The notes: generated by a model from the sequence alone, not told the origin. A stretch of DNA of 33,426 nt from an uncultured Acetobacteraceae bacterium (GCA_937873225.1 CALMVN010000079.1:1-33426), one strand, 5' to 3'. Positions 10,958 through 20,785 are shown, counted from the stretch's first letter. A program made the numbers and translations.

Positions 10958-11858
10958 CACGACTCCAGCGCGAGGGCGCCTCCGGGGACAGGCGATGGAA
11001 CAGGGCGGGACCCGGCGGCGGCAGGAGACCATCCCGATCCAGGCCATGCGCATCCAGCCATCGCTCCGCGGCCGGAAGAACCGCGTGGTAGATCCGCGCG
11101 CACAGGCCATGCGCCTCGTGACCCGGCCAGCGCTCCGGCAGCAGCGTGTCGGGAAGATGCGGGTCACGCAGCACGACCCGTCGGAACTCGTGGATCAGCA
11201 GGGTGCGCGCGACGATCGCCTCGCGCTCCGGCAGCGCCTGCCCCGCATCGAGCCACCCGGCCAGCGGCCGGAACACGGTCAGGAAGCGCTCGTAGGTCTG
11301 CGCGATCCGGTCGAGCGGCCAGTTGCGCGCCACCAGAAGCCGCAGCCCTTCCACCGCCCCGTGCAGCGTCAGGAACTGGGCCGCCGGATTTTCCGAAGCG
11401 GATCGATCCCGCACGAGTCCGGGTTCGGGTCCGAGCCAGGCGCCCGGCGACAGCTGAACGAAGCCCTGCTCCTGCATCCGGGCCCGGAAGCCGTCGTCTT
11501 CCGGCAGCGTGGAGGGAAGAGCGAGGCGGAGCCTGCTGGCGATCTCGGTATCCGGCCGTCCGTAGATCCGCAGCTCGGCCTCCGCGAACGTGGCGCTGCC
11601 GCGGTCCGACAAACGGTAGTAGCTGTTGCGGCCGGACCGGGTGCGCACGAGCCAGCCATCGGCGGTCAGCCGCGACATGGCGGTCCGCACCACGCCCGGG
11701 CCGATCGCCATGCCGTCGGTGACCGACAGGATCGTTCCCAGCCAGACGGATCCGCCGCGCGGAACGATGGCATCGCCGAACAGCGTCAGGATGATCGACC
11801 AGGTACGGGACGGCCCACTCTGCAGATGGGCAAGGATCGAGCTCAAGGGATGCTGCAT
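10941..11858 (-). CDS. paaX: Phenylacetic acid degradation regulator PaaX
   Basis: 306 aa; [71 protein letters not shown] is typical PaaX N-terminal wHTH; directly upstream of paaA. Confidence 0.88.
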   Translation of the reverse strand: MQHPLSSILAHLQSGPSRTWSIILTLFGDAIVPRGGSVWLGTILSVTDGMAIGPGVVRTAMSRLTADGWLVRTRSGRNSYYRLSDRGSATFAEAELRIYGRPDTEIASRLRLALPSTLPEDDGFRARMQEQGFVQLSPGAWLGPEPGLVRDRSASENPAAQFLTLHGAVEGLRLLVARNWPLDRIAQTYERFLTVFRPLAGWLDAGQALPEREAIVARTLLIHEFRRVVLRDPHLPDTLLPERWPGHEAHGLCARIYHAVLPAAERWLDAHGLDRDGLLPPPGPALFHRLSPEAPSRWSRVTDSS

Positions 11859-12133
11859 CGGACCGCCCCCGCATGATGTGGAAGCACGCCTCCTGATCTC
11901 GTTCCGGAAGTGATCACGCCGTTCGGCTCTCCGAAAAATCGTTGTTGTTCGTAATCGGATTGAACCATAGATCACTAAACCCGCCTGGCGTCTTCCGCTT
12001 AGGCATCAAGTTGAGCAACATCGTTCGGACGCAAGTTCATGGGCAGGCCGCAATGAGGGCTGCATCGACACGCGCAACCTGCTCGGCAGCAAAGGCGCCA
12101 ACCTGACAGGGAGTGGGCCCTGAGCCTGGTCCT

Positions 12134-12732
12134 CTACCAGCGGGTCGGTACCGGCAGCAGCAGGCGCGAGCAGACGGCTGTGGACAGGCAGGCAGCCATG
12201 TACCGGAGGGCGATGTAGAGCGGGTCATCGGATAGGCGGGCGAACACGAGTATGCCTCAAGCCGCCGCGGCGCCCCCGACGCTCCAGGCGGTGCCGCGCC
12301 GATCAGTCAGTGCCCCGCGCTGCATGAGCACCGCCAGCCCCATCGTGCCCGGCAGTGCCAGCAGCAGCATCTTGCAAAGGCACTGCACGCCGTGTCTGCG
12401 GTCGAGCCGGGCGTCCAGCGACATCCGGCCGGCACGGCCGGCGTCAAATCCCCTGCCCGATCGCCAGGCAGGCGACGACGATCGCCACCACCCGGCGTGT
12501 CCTCCGACGCGGCGGTCCCGCTGATCATCGCGATCAGCCCCAGGCTGGTCAGCTTCCACCAGAAGCTCGGCTGGGGCATCGCGTTCGGCATGTCCGGACG
12601 CCTGCCACCCATCAGGAGGAACAGCGCCAGCTCCACGAGGCAGATCCCGACAACGAGAAGACCGTCGCGCAGGTTCGTGCGCAGCCGCACCGGCTTGAGG
12701 TCCTTTCCCGGACGATCAGTCGGGGGAGTCAT
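12134..12732 (-). pseudogene. Degraded NrsF/DUF1109 family membrane protein (anti-sigma factor type)
   Basis: N-terminal part in one frame (LRTNLRDGLLVVGICLVELALFLLMGGRRPDMPNAMPQPSFWWKLTSLGLIAMISGTAA). C-terminal part in another (CLCKMLLLALPGTMGLAVLMQRGALTDRRGTAWSVGGAAA, in-frame TGA, then GILVFARLSDDPLYIALRYMAACLSTAVCSRLLLPVPTRW*). Confidence 0.7.
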
Positions 12733-12844
12733 CCGACATCGGTCCGTCCTTGTATCACCGCGCTTGACCGAAAAGATCCACGCCATCGTGGAAGCAGGAG
12801 CCCATCACGCCAGCCGTGGCGACAAGGGCCTGTCGGCCCAGGTC

Positions 12845-13112
12845 GGCACCAACTGTTGGCCGGTGGCGCACGTCCTCGACGTTGTACGGCTGTATCCGAC
12901 ACCGCACGGTTGCCGAGAAGGACCTGCCCGTGCGCAGGATCGCCGAGGCGATGGGCGCCGGCCTGCGCGTTCCGGTGGTGTCGCTGCCGCCAAAGGAGGC
13001 AGCAGACCATCTGGGATGGCTCACCTCATTTGCCGAGCTCGACCTGCCGGCATCAGGTACATGAACCCGCGAGCGGCTCGGCTGGCTGCCGCCTCCTGGA
13101 CCGATCCCACAG
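12845..13112 (+). pseudogene. Fragment of an NAD-dependent epimerase/SDR-type oxidoreductase C-terminus with frameshifts
   Basis: Pieces in different frames in the expected order: GTNCWPVAHVLDVVRLY; AEKDLPVRRIAEAMGAGLRVPVVSLPPKEAADHLGWLTSFAELDLPAS; TRERLGWLPPPGP. Confidence 0.65.
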
Positions 13113-13392
13113 CCATCCCAAAGGGGTGGATCATTCAACCGCGGCTGCCGCGCAGCATTCCCGATCAGCCGCCGATGTCCGACCGGTGGCTGACCTTGTG
13201 GAGCGTGACGTGGATCGCAGACCGGACGCGCCTGCCTCTTCCCGACGCGACGCCCGGCCTTCTTCCATGGTCGAGCGGGAGGCGGGGGCGAGGAGTCGGA
13301 TAACGGTCGGATCCCGTTGGTGGCGTCCGCTCCCGCGTACCCGAAGCCGCGGCCAGCACGACCCGACCGCTGCTGCCCCGGAGGATGAGCAT

Positions 13393-14283
13393 TCACCGCG
13401 CCTCGGTTCGACGGGCCGTCTGCGCTCGCTCCAGGGAGGCCGCCCGGCGGCGCTCCTCCCGCAGCACCTCGATCGTCGGCTGCCACCAGCCGCGCGCCAG
13501 CTCGGCCGCGCCGGGTGCCACCCGCGCGGGCCAGGTCCGGACCAGTTCGGCATGGCTCGGTCTGCGCCATCCCGCCCAGATCAGCGCCGCCGGCCCGGGA
13601 ACGACACCGGGATAGAAGCGGGCGGCGATGGCGGCCTCGACGAGCTCGCCGGTGACCGCCTCGAACACGACGGGTCCCGCGTGGGTCATCAGCACGCGGC
13701 CGGGTGGCGGCAGCGCATCCTCCGGCACGGGGTAGCGGTGTCGCCGGCGCTCGGCGGCTTCGGCCCGCCTGTCCCCCTGCTCCGACGAGGCTTGGCGGCT
13801 TTCCTTCCGTTTCCGCCGCTCCTCGGGCTCGGCCAGGCGCGCGGCCTCCTCGATGGCGGGCCAGCGCCGACGCAGCTCCTCATAGGATCGGAACGGCACG
13901 CGCCACGCCTTCGCGGCCGGGTCCCACCGGGCCCAGGGCACCGTCCGCAGCTCGGCGATGACGGCCCGCGAATACGGTGTGCGGACCGCAAGGTCGTCGG
14001 CGGCCTCCAGGTAGGGGCTGGTGATCGGCTCGAACGCGAAGGCGTCGCGGCCGCGCTGATCGGCGAAGGCCAGCACGCCCGACCAATCCCGGGCCGCCCA
14101 CGCCGTCAGGCGCCGCTCCGCCGTGGTGCCCGGCACGAACCAGGCTCGGAGGTCGTCGCGCCACCGGGCGCGAGGGAACGCGTCCCGGAAGCGCTCCACG
14201 GTCATGCGGTCGTATGGGAAGGCCGCCGTCGCTCCGGGTGCGCCGTCGCCGTCGCCGCTCCGCTGCGTTGCACTGAACTCCAT
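13393..14283 (-). CDS. Hypothetical protein with two HARP-like repeats
   Basis: Intact 297-codon ORF; segments FPYDRMTVERFRDAFPRARWRDDLRAWFVP and TPYSRAVIAELRTVPWARWDPAAKAWRVPFRSYEELRRRW resemble HARP/SMARCAL1-type repeats; no helicase motifs. Confidence 0.6.
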   Translation of the reverse strand: MEFSATQRSGDGDGAPGATAAFPYDRMTVERFRDAFPRARWRDDLRAWFVPGTTAERRLTAWAARDWSGVLAFADQRGRDAFAFEPITSPYLEAADDLAVRTPYSRAVIAELRTVPWARWDPAAKAWRVPFRSYEELRRRWPAIEEAARLAEPEERRKRKESRQASSEQGDRRAEAAERRRHRYPVPEDALPPPGRVLMTHAGPVVFEAVTGELVEAAIAARFYPGVVPGPAALIWAGWRRPSHAELVRTWPARVAPGAAELARGWWQPTIEVLREERRRAASLERAQTARRTEAR

Positions 14284-15275
14284 CGTGGCCTCGCTCACCG
14301 GCCCGTTCCTTCCGTGACGGCGCAGCGTGCCATCCTTCGCATCCCGCGCGCAGCGTGCGCGTCCTTTCAGCCGCACGGCAACTCCATGCGCATCGAGCAG
14401 GAGCTCGAGCATGGAGGATCAGCTCCCGTGCACGGCCGTGCACCCGGGCCCGATGCTCGCCTGAAGGCGGCCACACGGCCGCGACCAGGAACCGCCGCCC
14501 AAGCCAACCTGCCGACGGCCCAGTCCACTCGTCCTTGCAAAGCAGCCTGACGTCCCGGCGCAGGTTGCCCGAGACGGCAGTCGCTCCCGGGCGCGGCTCA
14601 GCCGATCGACTTGCGCCCGATCACGTCGCACGTGCTGTCATCGCCACGCGCATCCAGGTGGCGACGCCGCCTGCTGTCGGGCCACCCTGCGGAAGGTGTC
14701 TGTCAGGAAAACAAGCCTTCATCATCCAGCCGGATCCGCTGCCGCCGTATGTGGTCAAGGCGACCGCCGCTGGCCTTCCGCCAACGATGCCGGTAATCCC
14801 GGTTATCGATCAGCGTCCAGTGCTTCAGCGGAGGACCGTCCGGACCACCTCGCGGTCCGGTTCGTCCCCGGGTTGAGGCGCACGATGCCGCCAGGGCCGC
14901 TTCTTCCTGTTCGAACAGCGCGCGGGCACGCTTCTCGACCTCGCCCAACGGGACAGTCAAGCCGTTGCGCGGCATTGCGGATCGTGCCGGACGAGGTGTC
15001 ACCGGCACCCTCGTTCCAGGGCACGCCCTTCAACTGCGCAGCACCGTCGATCGCGTCACACTCCCCTACACGCCTGCGGCGGCGTTTCGTTGCACCACTG
15101 CCTCCGGTCACGGCGGGCAGGGCGTTCGAGCGGATCGAGGTTCTGCGACACGATCGCTCCACTCCTGGTCGAACCCGGTGGTCAACCCGCTCTTGCGCTG
15201 CAGGTGGTGGAGAACAGCCGCTTGTGGCATATGGCGCGACCCACGGAACAACACAGCCTTTCCAGGAGCCCGGCA

Positions 15276-16256
15276 ATGCTGGTGGATCATTGGATCGACG
15301 TTCACGCCCATTTCTACCCGCCAGAAACCGCGGAACGACGTGAGGAACGGTGGAACGCGATGAAGGCGGCGTGCTGGTGCAGCGACGCTCCGCCCGTGTG
15401 GGATGCGGACGTCACGCTCGCCTCCATGGACCGCACCGGCATCCAGATGCAGATGCTGAGCAACGTCCCGAAGGACCTGGACGCGCTGAGGGCCTCCAAC
15501 GACTACGCCGCGTCGCTGGTGCGCCGCCACCCGTCCCGGTTCGGGATGCTGGCCGCCCTGCCCACCGACGACCCGGACGCGGCGCTGGCGGAAATCATCC
15601 GTGCCGCCGACGGGCTGGGCGCCGACGGCTTCGCGGTGACCTGCCTCTACAACGACGTCTACCTGAGCGACCCGCGGCTTGAGCCGGTCTGGGCCGAGCT
15701 GAACCGCAGGCGCGCGGTGGTGTTCGCGCATCCCGACGCCTACGGGCCCGGCGTCCTGGGACGCCCTCGCGTGGTGATCGACGTCGCCTTCGAGACGGCG
15801 CGAACGCTCACCGACATGCTCTATGCTGGCACCTTTCGTCGTCATCCCGACGTGACGCTGGTGGTCGCCCATTGCGGCGGGGCGTTGCCGGCCCTGTCCG
15901 GCCGGCTGTTCCTGCTGGGCGACCAGCCCTGGATCCCGAACCCGAACCGTGTGACGAGCGGGGAGATGCGCGAGCACCTGCGCCGACTGTTCCTGGACAC
16001 TGCCGCGACCATGCCGAGCGGGCTGGCGGCGGCGCTGACCATGACCACGCCGGACCGGATCGTGTACGGCTCCGATTGCGGCGTGCCCTGCACCTCCGAC
16101 GACACGATGAACGCCAACATCGAGGCGCTTCTGTCCTTCGGGGGACTGACGCCTGGGCAGATCGACAGCATCGGCCGCAACGCGTTGCGCCTGTTCCCCG
16201 ACGCGGCGGCACGCATCCAGGTGGCGGCAGCCGTGACCGGTCAACGCAACGGTTGA
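15276..16256 (+). CDS. Amidohydrolase family protein (ACMSD-like decarboxylase/hydrolase)
   Basis: Metal-binding DVHAHFYPPE at the N-terminus, HPSRFGMLAALPTDDPDAAL, VVAHCGGALPALSGRL, IVYGSDCGVPCTSDDTMNANI; start codon in an AT-balanced context (AGGAGCCCGGCAATG). Confidence 0.82.
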   Translation: MLVDHWIDVHAHFYPPETAERREERWNAMKAACWCSDAPPVWDADVTLASMDRTGIQMQMLSNVPKDLDALRASNDYAASLVRRHPSRFGMLAALPTDDPDAALAEIIRAADGLGADGFAVTCLYNDVYLSDPRLEPVWAELNRRRAVVFAHPDAYGPGVLGRPRVVIDVAFETARTLTDMLYAGTFRRHPDVTLVVAHCGGALPALSGRLFLLGDQPWIPNPNRVTSGEMREHLRRLFLDTAATMPSGLAAALTMTTPDRIVYGSDCGVPCTSDDTMNANIEALLSFGGLTPGQIDSIGRNALRLFPDAAARIQVAAAVTGQRNG

Positions 16257-16414
16257 TGCGGGAGGCCGTCGCCTTGGGCGCAGAAGGACCGTGTTCACCG
16301 CCGGCCGGACCTTTGCCTTCGGCGGCAAGGTTCGGGAGCGACGTGCAACTGCCGCAGGGCTTCCGGACCGCAGCGTCGGCCACCTGAACGCGGACCGGGC
16401 ACCGATCGGCCAAC

Positions 16415-16822
16415 CTACCAAAGGGCTGGCTTTGCCACCATGAACCGGAACCAGGCGCGGAACGCCCGGTGGCAGGCTTCCGGGAGTGTCAAAGCTCCGG
16501 ACGTCATGGCGGCCTTGCCAGGCCTTCCATACGCATCTGCAGCGCCACACCGGGATCCAGCACGCGCCGGCTAGGATGTGGAGCAGGTATGTCACCACCA
16601 GCCAGGGCGACGGCAACGAGTAGCCCGTCATCCAGGTAGGTGCGACGCCCGAAACAGGTTGAACGATGCCGGAGGTGGCGGTGAACAGCCGGTCGACGCG
16701 ATGGCGCGACCGTCGCCTCGAAGTTAGGTGCCACGCATGTGGAAGGCCGTCCCGGCACCCAGTCCGGACAGCACTGTCGAGCTGATGATGTGGACCGTCT
16801 TGATCAGGGCGTAGGCATTCAT
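16415..16822 (-). pseudogene. Degraded DUF2269 family integral membrane protein
   Basis: MNAYALIKTVHIISSTVLSGLGAGTAFHMRGT* then, in other frames, DRLFTATSGIVQPVSG...MTGYSLPSPWLVVTYLLHILAGACWIPVW, ALQMRMEGLA, and a residual FRAWF/MVAKPAL near the 3' end. Confidence 0.75.
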
Positions 16823-17306
16823 GGTGTCGGCGGCGTGATCGGCCTGGGACGTGCAGCAGGTGGGTGCTGCGCAGGCCATGGCGGCGGCAAATCGCGGCGG
16901 CATACGCACCTACGGCTTGGCTGGCAGCCGGGACGTGGTGAAGATGGTCGCCGACCCCGCCTCACCGTCCGGTGCCGTGGTCGCGCAGCAGCCCGTCCCA
17001 TCGGCCGCACCGCCGTCGACAACGCTGCGTGCCACCTTGCGGGCGATCGAAGCGCTCCGCCTATGGCTTCATTCCCGCGGTGCTCTTGACAAGGGCGAGC
17101 GCGCCGGAAGCTGGCAAAGTCATCGCCAGGCAGGTTGACGCGCTGAAGGTCAGGGCTCACCGCGACACGACCTGCAAGCATGGGCGATGCAATCCTCCCG
17201 CAAAAACAAGCGGGTGGCGCTGCCACCTCGCGAATCACTACCGACGGTGCCTCCCGCAGTCTGCCGCGGGCGTCTTCGCGTCCTGATTGACGGAAGGAGC
17301 GCGTCG

Positions 17307-18353
17307 TCAGCTGGTACGGAGGCAGGAATCCACCAGCGCCTCGAACGCAGGGCCTGGCCGCATCGGATCCGCCGTGGGAAGACCCGTCCTTGCCGAGGCC
17401 TCCTTCAGCACCCGTTGCCGTTCGACGTCGTCCAGATGGGCCGTGTTGAGGCTGATGCCTGCGCAACGGATGGACGGGTTGGTGCGCCGGCCCAGGCGGA
17501 GCGTCAGATCGATCGTTTCCCCGAGGCTCGGCAGGGCATAGTCCGGAAGCCCGCTGACGGTCATGCGACCGGGCTGGTGGCAGACCACGAACAGGTCCGG
17601 TTGGCTGCCATGCAACAGGCCCAGCGAAACGGCGGCGAACGCCGGATGAAACAACGATCCCTGGCCTTCGATGATGTCCCAATGGTCCGGCGCGGCATCC
17701 GGGCTGAGCAGTTCCGCGGCACCGGCCTCGAAGTCCGCCACCACGGCATCCATCGGGATGCCTCGGCCGGCGATCATGATCCCGGTCTGGCCGGTGGCAC
17801 GAAACTCCGCATTTAGCCCACGCGCCGTCAGTGCGCGCGACAAGGCCAGCGCGGTGTACTTCTTGCCGAGGGCACAATCGGTGCCCACCGTCAGGAGCCG
17901 TCGGCCGGTGCGTTTGCGCCCGGTCGCCATCGGAATGTTGGCTGGCGGGACACGCACGTCGATCAGACGGCGGCCATGCAGCGCCGCCGCTTCCCGCAGC
18001 GCCGCGATCCTGTGCAGCGGGCCGTGCATTCCGCTGATGATGTGGAGGCCGTTGGCAAGCGCATCGACCAGCGCGTCCACCCAGCCGGGCAGGATGATCC
18101 CGCCATAGTTCGCAACGCCGATGACCAGGGACCGCGCTCCCTTTGCGTAGGCCTCGGCAGGCGACAACGCGGGCAGGCCGATGCTTACGGTGCTTCCAGG
18201 CAGCGCGAACTCGCCGATGCAGAGTTCCGGCGCCCAGTCACGCAGCCCGAACGCGGTCTTGGCGAATCCCGCCTCGCGGACATCGCCCAGGAACAGGAGA
18301 TAGGGCCTCGGGAGGTCGAGCACCGCGACATCCGACCGCATCTCAGTTGCCAT
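17307..18353 (-). CDS. dgcN: DUF1611 family protein, DgcN-type N-acetyltransferase
   Basis: 348 aa; PYLLFLGDVREAGFAKTAFGLRDWAPELCIGEF..., P-loop-like VGTDCALGKKYTALALSRAL, ATGQTGIMIAGRGIPMDAVVADFEAGAAE, IEGQGSLFHPAFAAVSLGLLHGSQPDLFVVCHQPGR; genomic link to a DgcA-like enolase. Confidence 0.83.
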   Translation of the reverse strand: MATEMRSDVAVLDLPRPYLLFLGDVREAGFAKTAFGLRDWAPELCIGEFALPGSTVSIGLPALSPAEAYAKGARSLVIGVANYGGIILPGWVDALVDALANGLHIISGMHGPLHRIAALREAAALHGRRLIDVRVPPANIPMATGRKRTGRRLLTVGTDCALGKKYTALALSRALTARGLNAEFRATGQTGIMIAGRGIPMDAVVADFEAGAAELLSPDAAPDHWDIIEGQGSLFHPAFAAVSLGLLHGSQPDLFVVCHQPGRMTVSGLPDYALPSLGETIDLTLRLGRRTNPSIRCAGISLNTAHLDDVERQRVLKEASARTGLPTADPMRPGPAFEALVDSCLRTS

Positions 18354-18386
18354 GTGCGACGGACCCGTCCATCCGCGGTTGCAGCC

Positions 18387-20732
18387 CTAGAACTTGACGC
18401 GGCCGACCAGGCCGATCGTCCGCGGCTGGATGAACGCCGCCTGCCCGGTCTCCCCGGCGCCGCCGCTGTTGCTGTAGAAGGTGATGCCGCGCTCGTCGCT
18501 GATGTTGGTGATGAAGGCTTCCAGGCTGTAGCGCTTGTTCTCGACTCCGCCGCGGATGGCGCCGGTGTTGTAGCTGGGCAGCAGGACGTGCGACTCCGCG
18601 ACCGCCGTGGTCGGGGAGAAGCCGGTGTAGCGCTCGCCGACGAAGCTCCAGGTGCCGGACACGTAGGCGTTGTAGTCGCGGTACACCCGCCACCTGTACT
18701 CCGCCGTCACGCTCGCGCTGATGTTGGGCACGTAGGGCAGGAAGTCGCCTTCCGCGCCGCCGATGCCGGGTGCGTCCGCCGTCAGGCGGGTGTCGGTGTA
18801 GTCGCCGACGGCGCTCAGGGTGAGGCCGCGCAGCGGCACCCAGTTGATGCTCCACTCCACCCCCTTGCTGACTGCGCTGGCCGCGTTGCCGTTCAGGGTG
18901 AAGGGACCATCCGCGGTGTCCACGATCGAGGGCACCTGCACGTTCAGCCAGTCGATGTAGTAGCCGGTGATGTCGACCGCGACCGTCTTGTTGAACAGGT
19001 CCTGGCGTACCCCGACCTCGTAGTTCACCGTCCTGTCCGGGCCATAGGACGGGATGCTGGTGATGCCGGCCACCGCGATGTTGGGGCCGCCGGGGCGGTA
19101 GCCGGTCGCGAGGCGGCCGTAGATCATGGTGTTGTCGTTCAGGCGCCAGCGCGGCGCGATCGAGTACAGCGCGTCGTGGTCGTTCGAGGTGAGCGTGGGT
19201 GTGACGCTGCTTGGCCCGTACAGGATGCAGCAGAACTGGCTGGTCTGCGAATGCTGCGAGGTGCCCTCGAAGCGTCCGCCCAGCGCCACGTCGAACGACG
19301 GCAGGAAGTGGTAGTCCACCTGCCCGAACACCGCCCATTCCGAAAGCTGGCCGAACAGGTCCAGGCCGCCGGTCGGGGGCGACAGGACCGTGCCGGGCTG
19401 GGACGCGGCGCGGGTGTCCAGGAACTGCAGGAACGCCACGGTCTCGTGGGTGTAGAAGGCGCCGCCGAGCCAGTCGAAGCCGTGCCCGAACAGGGTCGAT
19501 CCCGGCTGGGACGACAGTCTCACTTCCTGGTTGAACTTGTCGGTGTTGGAGTTCTGGCGCTCGTCGATGACGCCGGGACCGACGCCGTACGAGCTCCCGA
19601 GATACTCTCCGTAGGTCAAACCTGCCGCAACGTTGGTATTGGTGGCATCGGAGAAGTTCGTGAAGTTGTTGTAGGCGTAGCTGGTGATGGAGGTCAGATT
19701 GGCCCAGTGCAGGTCGTAATCGACGTTGGCATAATAGACGGCCGATTCGTTCTGGCTCGTGTTCGGCAGCACGGTCGCGTTGCGCAGGCCGTCCAGGAGG
19801 TCGAGTTGGTTCGCAGGCGGCGTTTGCGGCGTCAGGGCCGCGCCGACCACTTGGACAAAATCGGCGTTGTCGCTCAGCAGCGTCTGCCGCTCGGCAGTGA
19901 GGCGCACGGTCAGGTCAGGGGTCGGCTGCACCAGGATCGATGCCCGCCAGCCATACTGCTGGGCAGTGTTGGTGTTGCTCTTCCCGGTGTCGGGATTGTC
20001 TATGTAGCCGGGGATCCACTCGTTCCAGGCGCTCAGGCGGATGGCCGCCTTGCCGTCCCAGAACGGGACGTTCACGAAGCCCTTGGTCGACCCGCCGATG
20101 CTCCCGGCGGTCGCTCCGTCGACGCCGGTTTCCACCGCGCCGGAGTACTTGGTGACGTCCGGGATGTTGGTCACGTACTTGATGAGGCCGCCTTCCGCCG
20201 TCGCACCGTACAGCGTGCTCTGCGGCCCCCGCAGCACCTCGATCCTTTGCAGGTCGTAGGTATCGAGGTTGGGGGTGTTGACGGCGGCGTTGTTCTGCGC
20301 GCCGGCCGGGTTGAGCGGCACGTCGTCGAGCACGGATCCGGCCGTGGTGCCGGCGCCGCCGGCGTTCAGACCGCGAAGCACGATGCGGACGGCAGTCTTG
20401 TCGTCTGCTTCAAGCGACAGCCCGGGTACCTGCGACACCAGGTCCTGCAGCCTGACTTCCTGCTTGCGGTCGAGCTCCTGGCCCGAGATCGCCGTGACGC
20501 TGTTCGCGACGTTGCGTTGCAGCTCGCGCCGCTTGTTCGCGGTTACGACGATCGCCTCGATGCCGCCCTCGTTCCGGGCCTTCTCGACCGGCTTGCTGGG
20601 GGGTGCCGCGGGAGGCGCCACGCTGTTGGAGGCCGCCGTCGTCTGGGAGGGCGGGGTCTGCGCCACCGCCGGCGTCACGATCAACGACAATGCGGCAGCG
20701 GCGACGCGTGAAGCGGAACATGACGATCGCAT
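18387..20732 (-). CDS. TonB-dependent outer-membrane receptor
   Basis: 781 aa; signal peptide (MRSSCSASRVAAAALSLIVTPAVAQ), TonB box-like IEAIVVTANKR, plug domain VPGLSLEADDKTAVRIVLRGLNAGG...LQRIEVLRGPQSTLYGATAEGGLIKYVT, C-terminal Phe in RTIGLVGRVKF. Confidence 0.95.
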   Translation of the reverse strand: MRSSCSASRVAAAALSLIVTPAVAQTPPSQTTAASNSVAPPAAPPSKPVEKARNEGGIEAIVVTANKRRELQRNVANSVTAISGQELDRKQEVRLQDLVSQVPGLSLEADDKTAVRIVLRGLNAGGAGTTAGSVLDDVPLNPAGAQNNAAVNTPNLDTYDLQRIEVLRGPQSTLYGATAEGGLIKYVTNIPDVTKYSGAVETGVDGATAGSIGGSTKGFVNVPFWDGKAAIRLSAWNEWIPGYIDNPDTGKSNTNTAQQYGWRASILVQPTPDLTVRLTAERQTLLSDNADFVQVVGAALTPQTPPANQLDLLDGLRNATVLPNTSQNESAVYYANVDYDLHWANLTSITSYAYNNFTNFSDATNTNVAAGLTYGEYLGSSYGVGPGVIDERQNSNTDKFNQEVRLSSQPGSTLFGHGFDWLGGAFYTHETVAFLQFLDTRAASQPGTVLSPPTGGLDLFGQLSEWAVFGQVDYHFLPSFDVALGGRFEGTSQHSQTSQFCCILYGPSSVTPTLTSNDHDALYSIAPRWRLNDNTMIYGRLATGYRPGGPNIAVAGITSIPSYGPDRTVNYEVGVRQDLFNKTVAVDITGYYIDWLNVQVPSIVDTADGPFTLNGNAASAVSKGVEWSINWVPLRGLTLSAVGDYTDTRLTADAPGIGGAEGDFLPYVPNISASVTAEYRWRVYRDYNAYVSGTWSFVGERYTGFSPTTAVAESHVLLPSYNTGAIRGGVENKRYSLEAFITNISDERGITFYSNSGGAGETGQAAFIQPRTIGLVGRVKF

Positions 20733-20785
20733 GGTGTCCCCAAATCGCCCACTCCGGGGCTGCCCACTTCCTTTTCAAGACGCTA

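Noticed and set aside
12355-14550. 731-aa plus-strand ORF
   Set aside because: Crosses the NrsF relic, SDR relic and HARP-like gene with no domain of its own; composition indicates a chance open frame in GC-rich DNA.
14703-15275. Small ORFs upstream of the amidohydrolase (e.g. PLKHWTLIDNRDYRHRWRKASGGRLDHIRR)
   Set aside because: Might be another relic, but I could not tie it to any family; no transposase motif or terminal inverted repeats seen.
16830-17300. Possible coding remnants between the DUF2269 relic and dgcN
   Set aside because: Frames are broken and no recognisable family signature could be reconstructed by eye.
17976-20711. 911-aa plus-strand ORF
   Set aside because: Antisense to the TonB receptor, Val/Arg/Gly-rich shadow translation.
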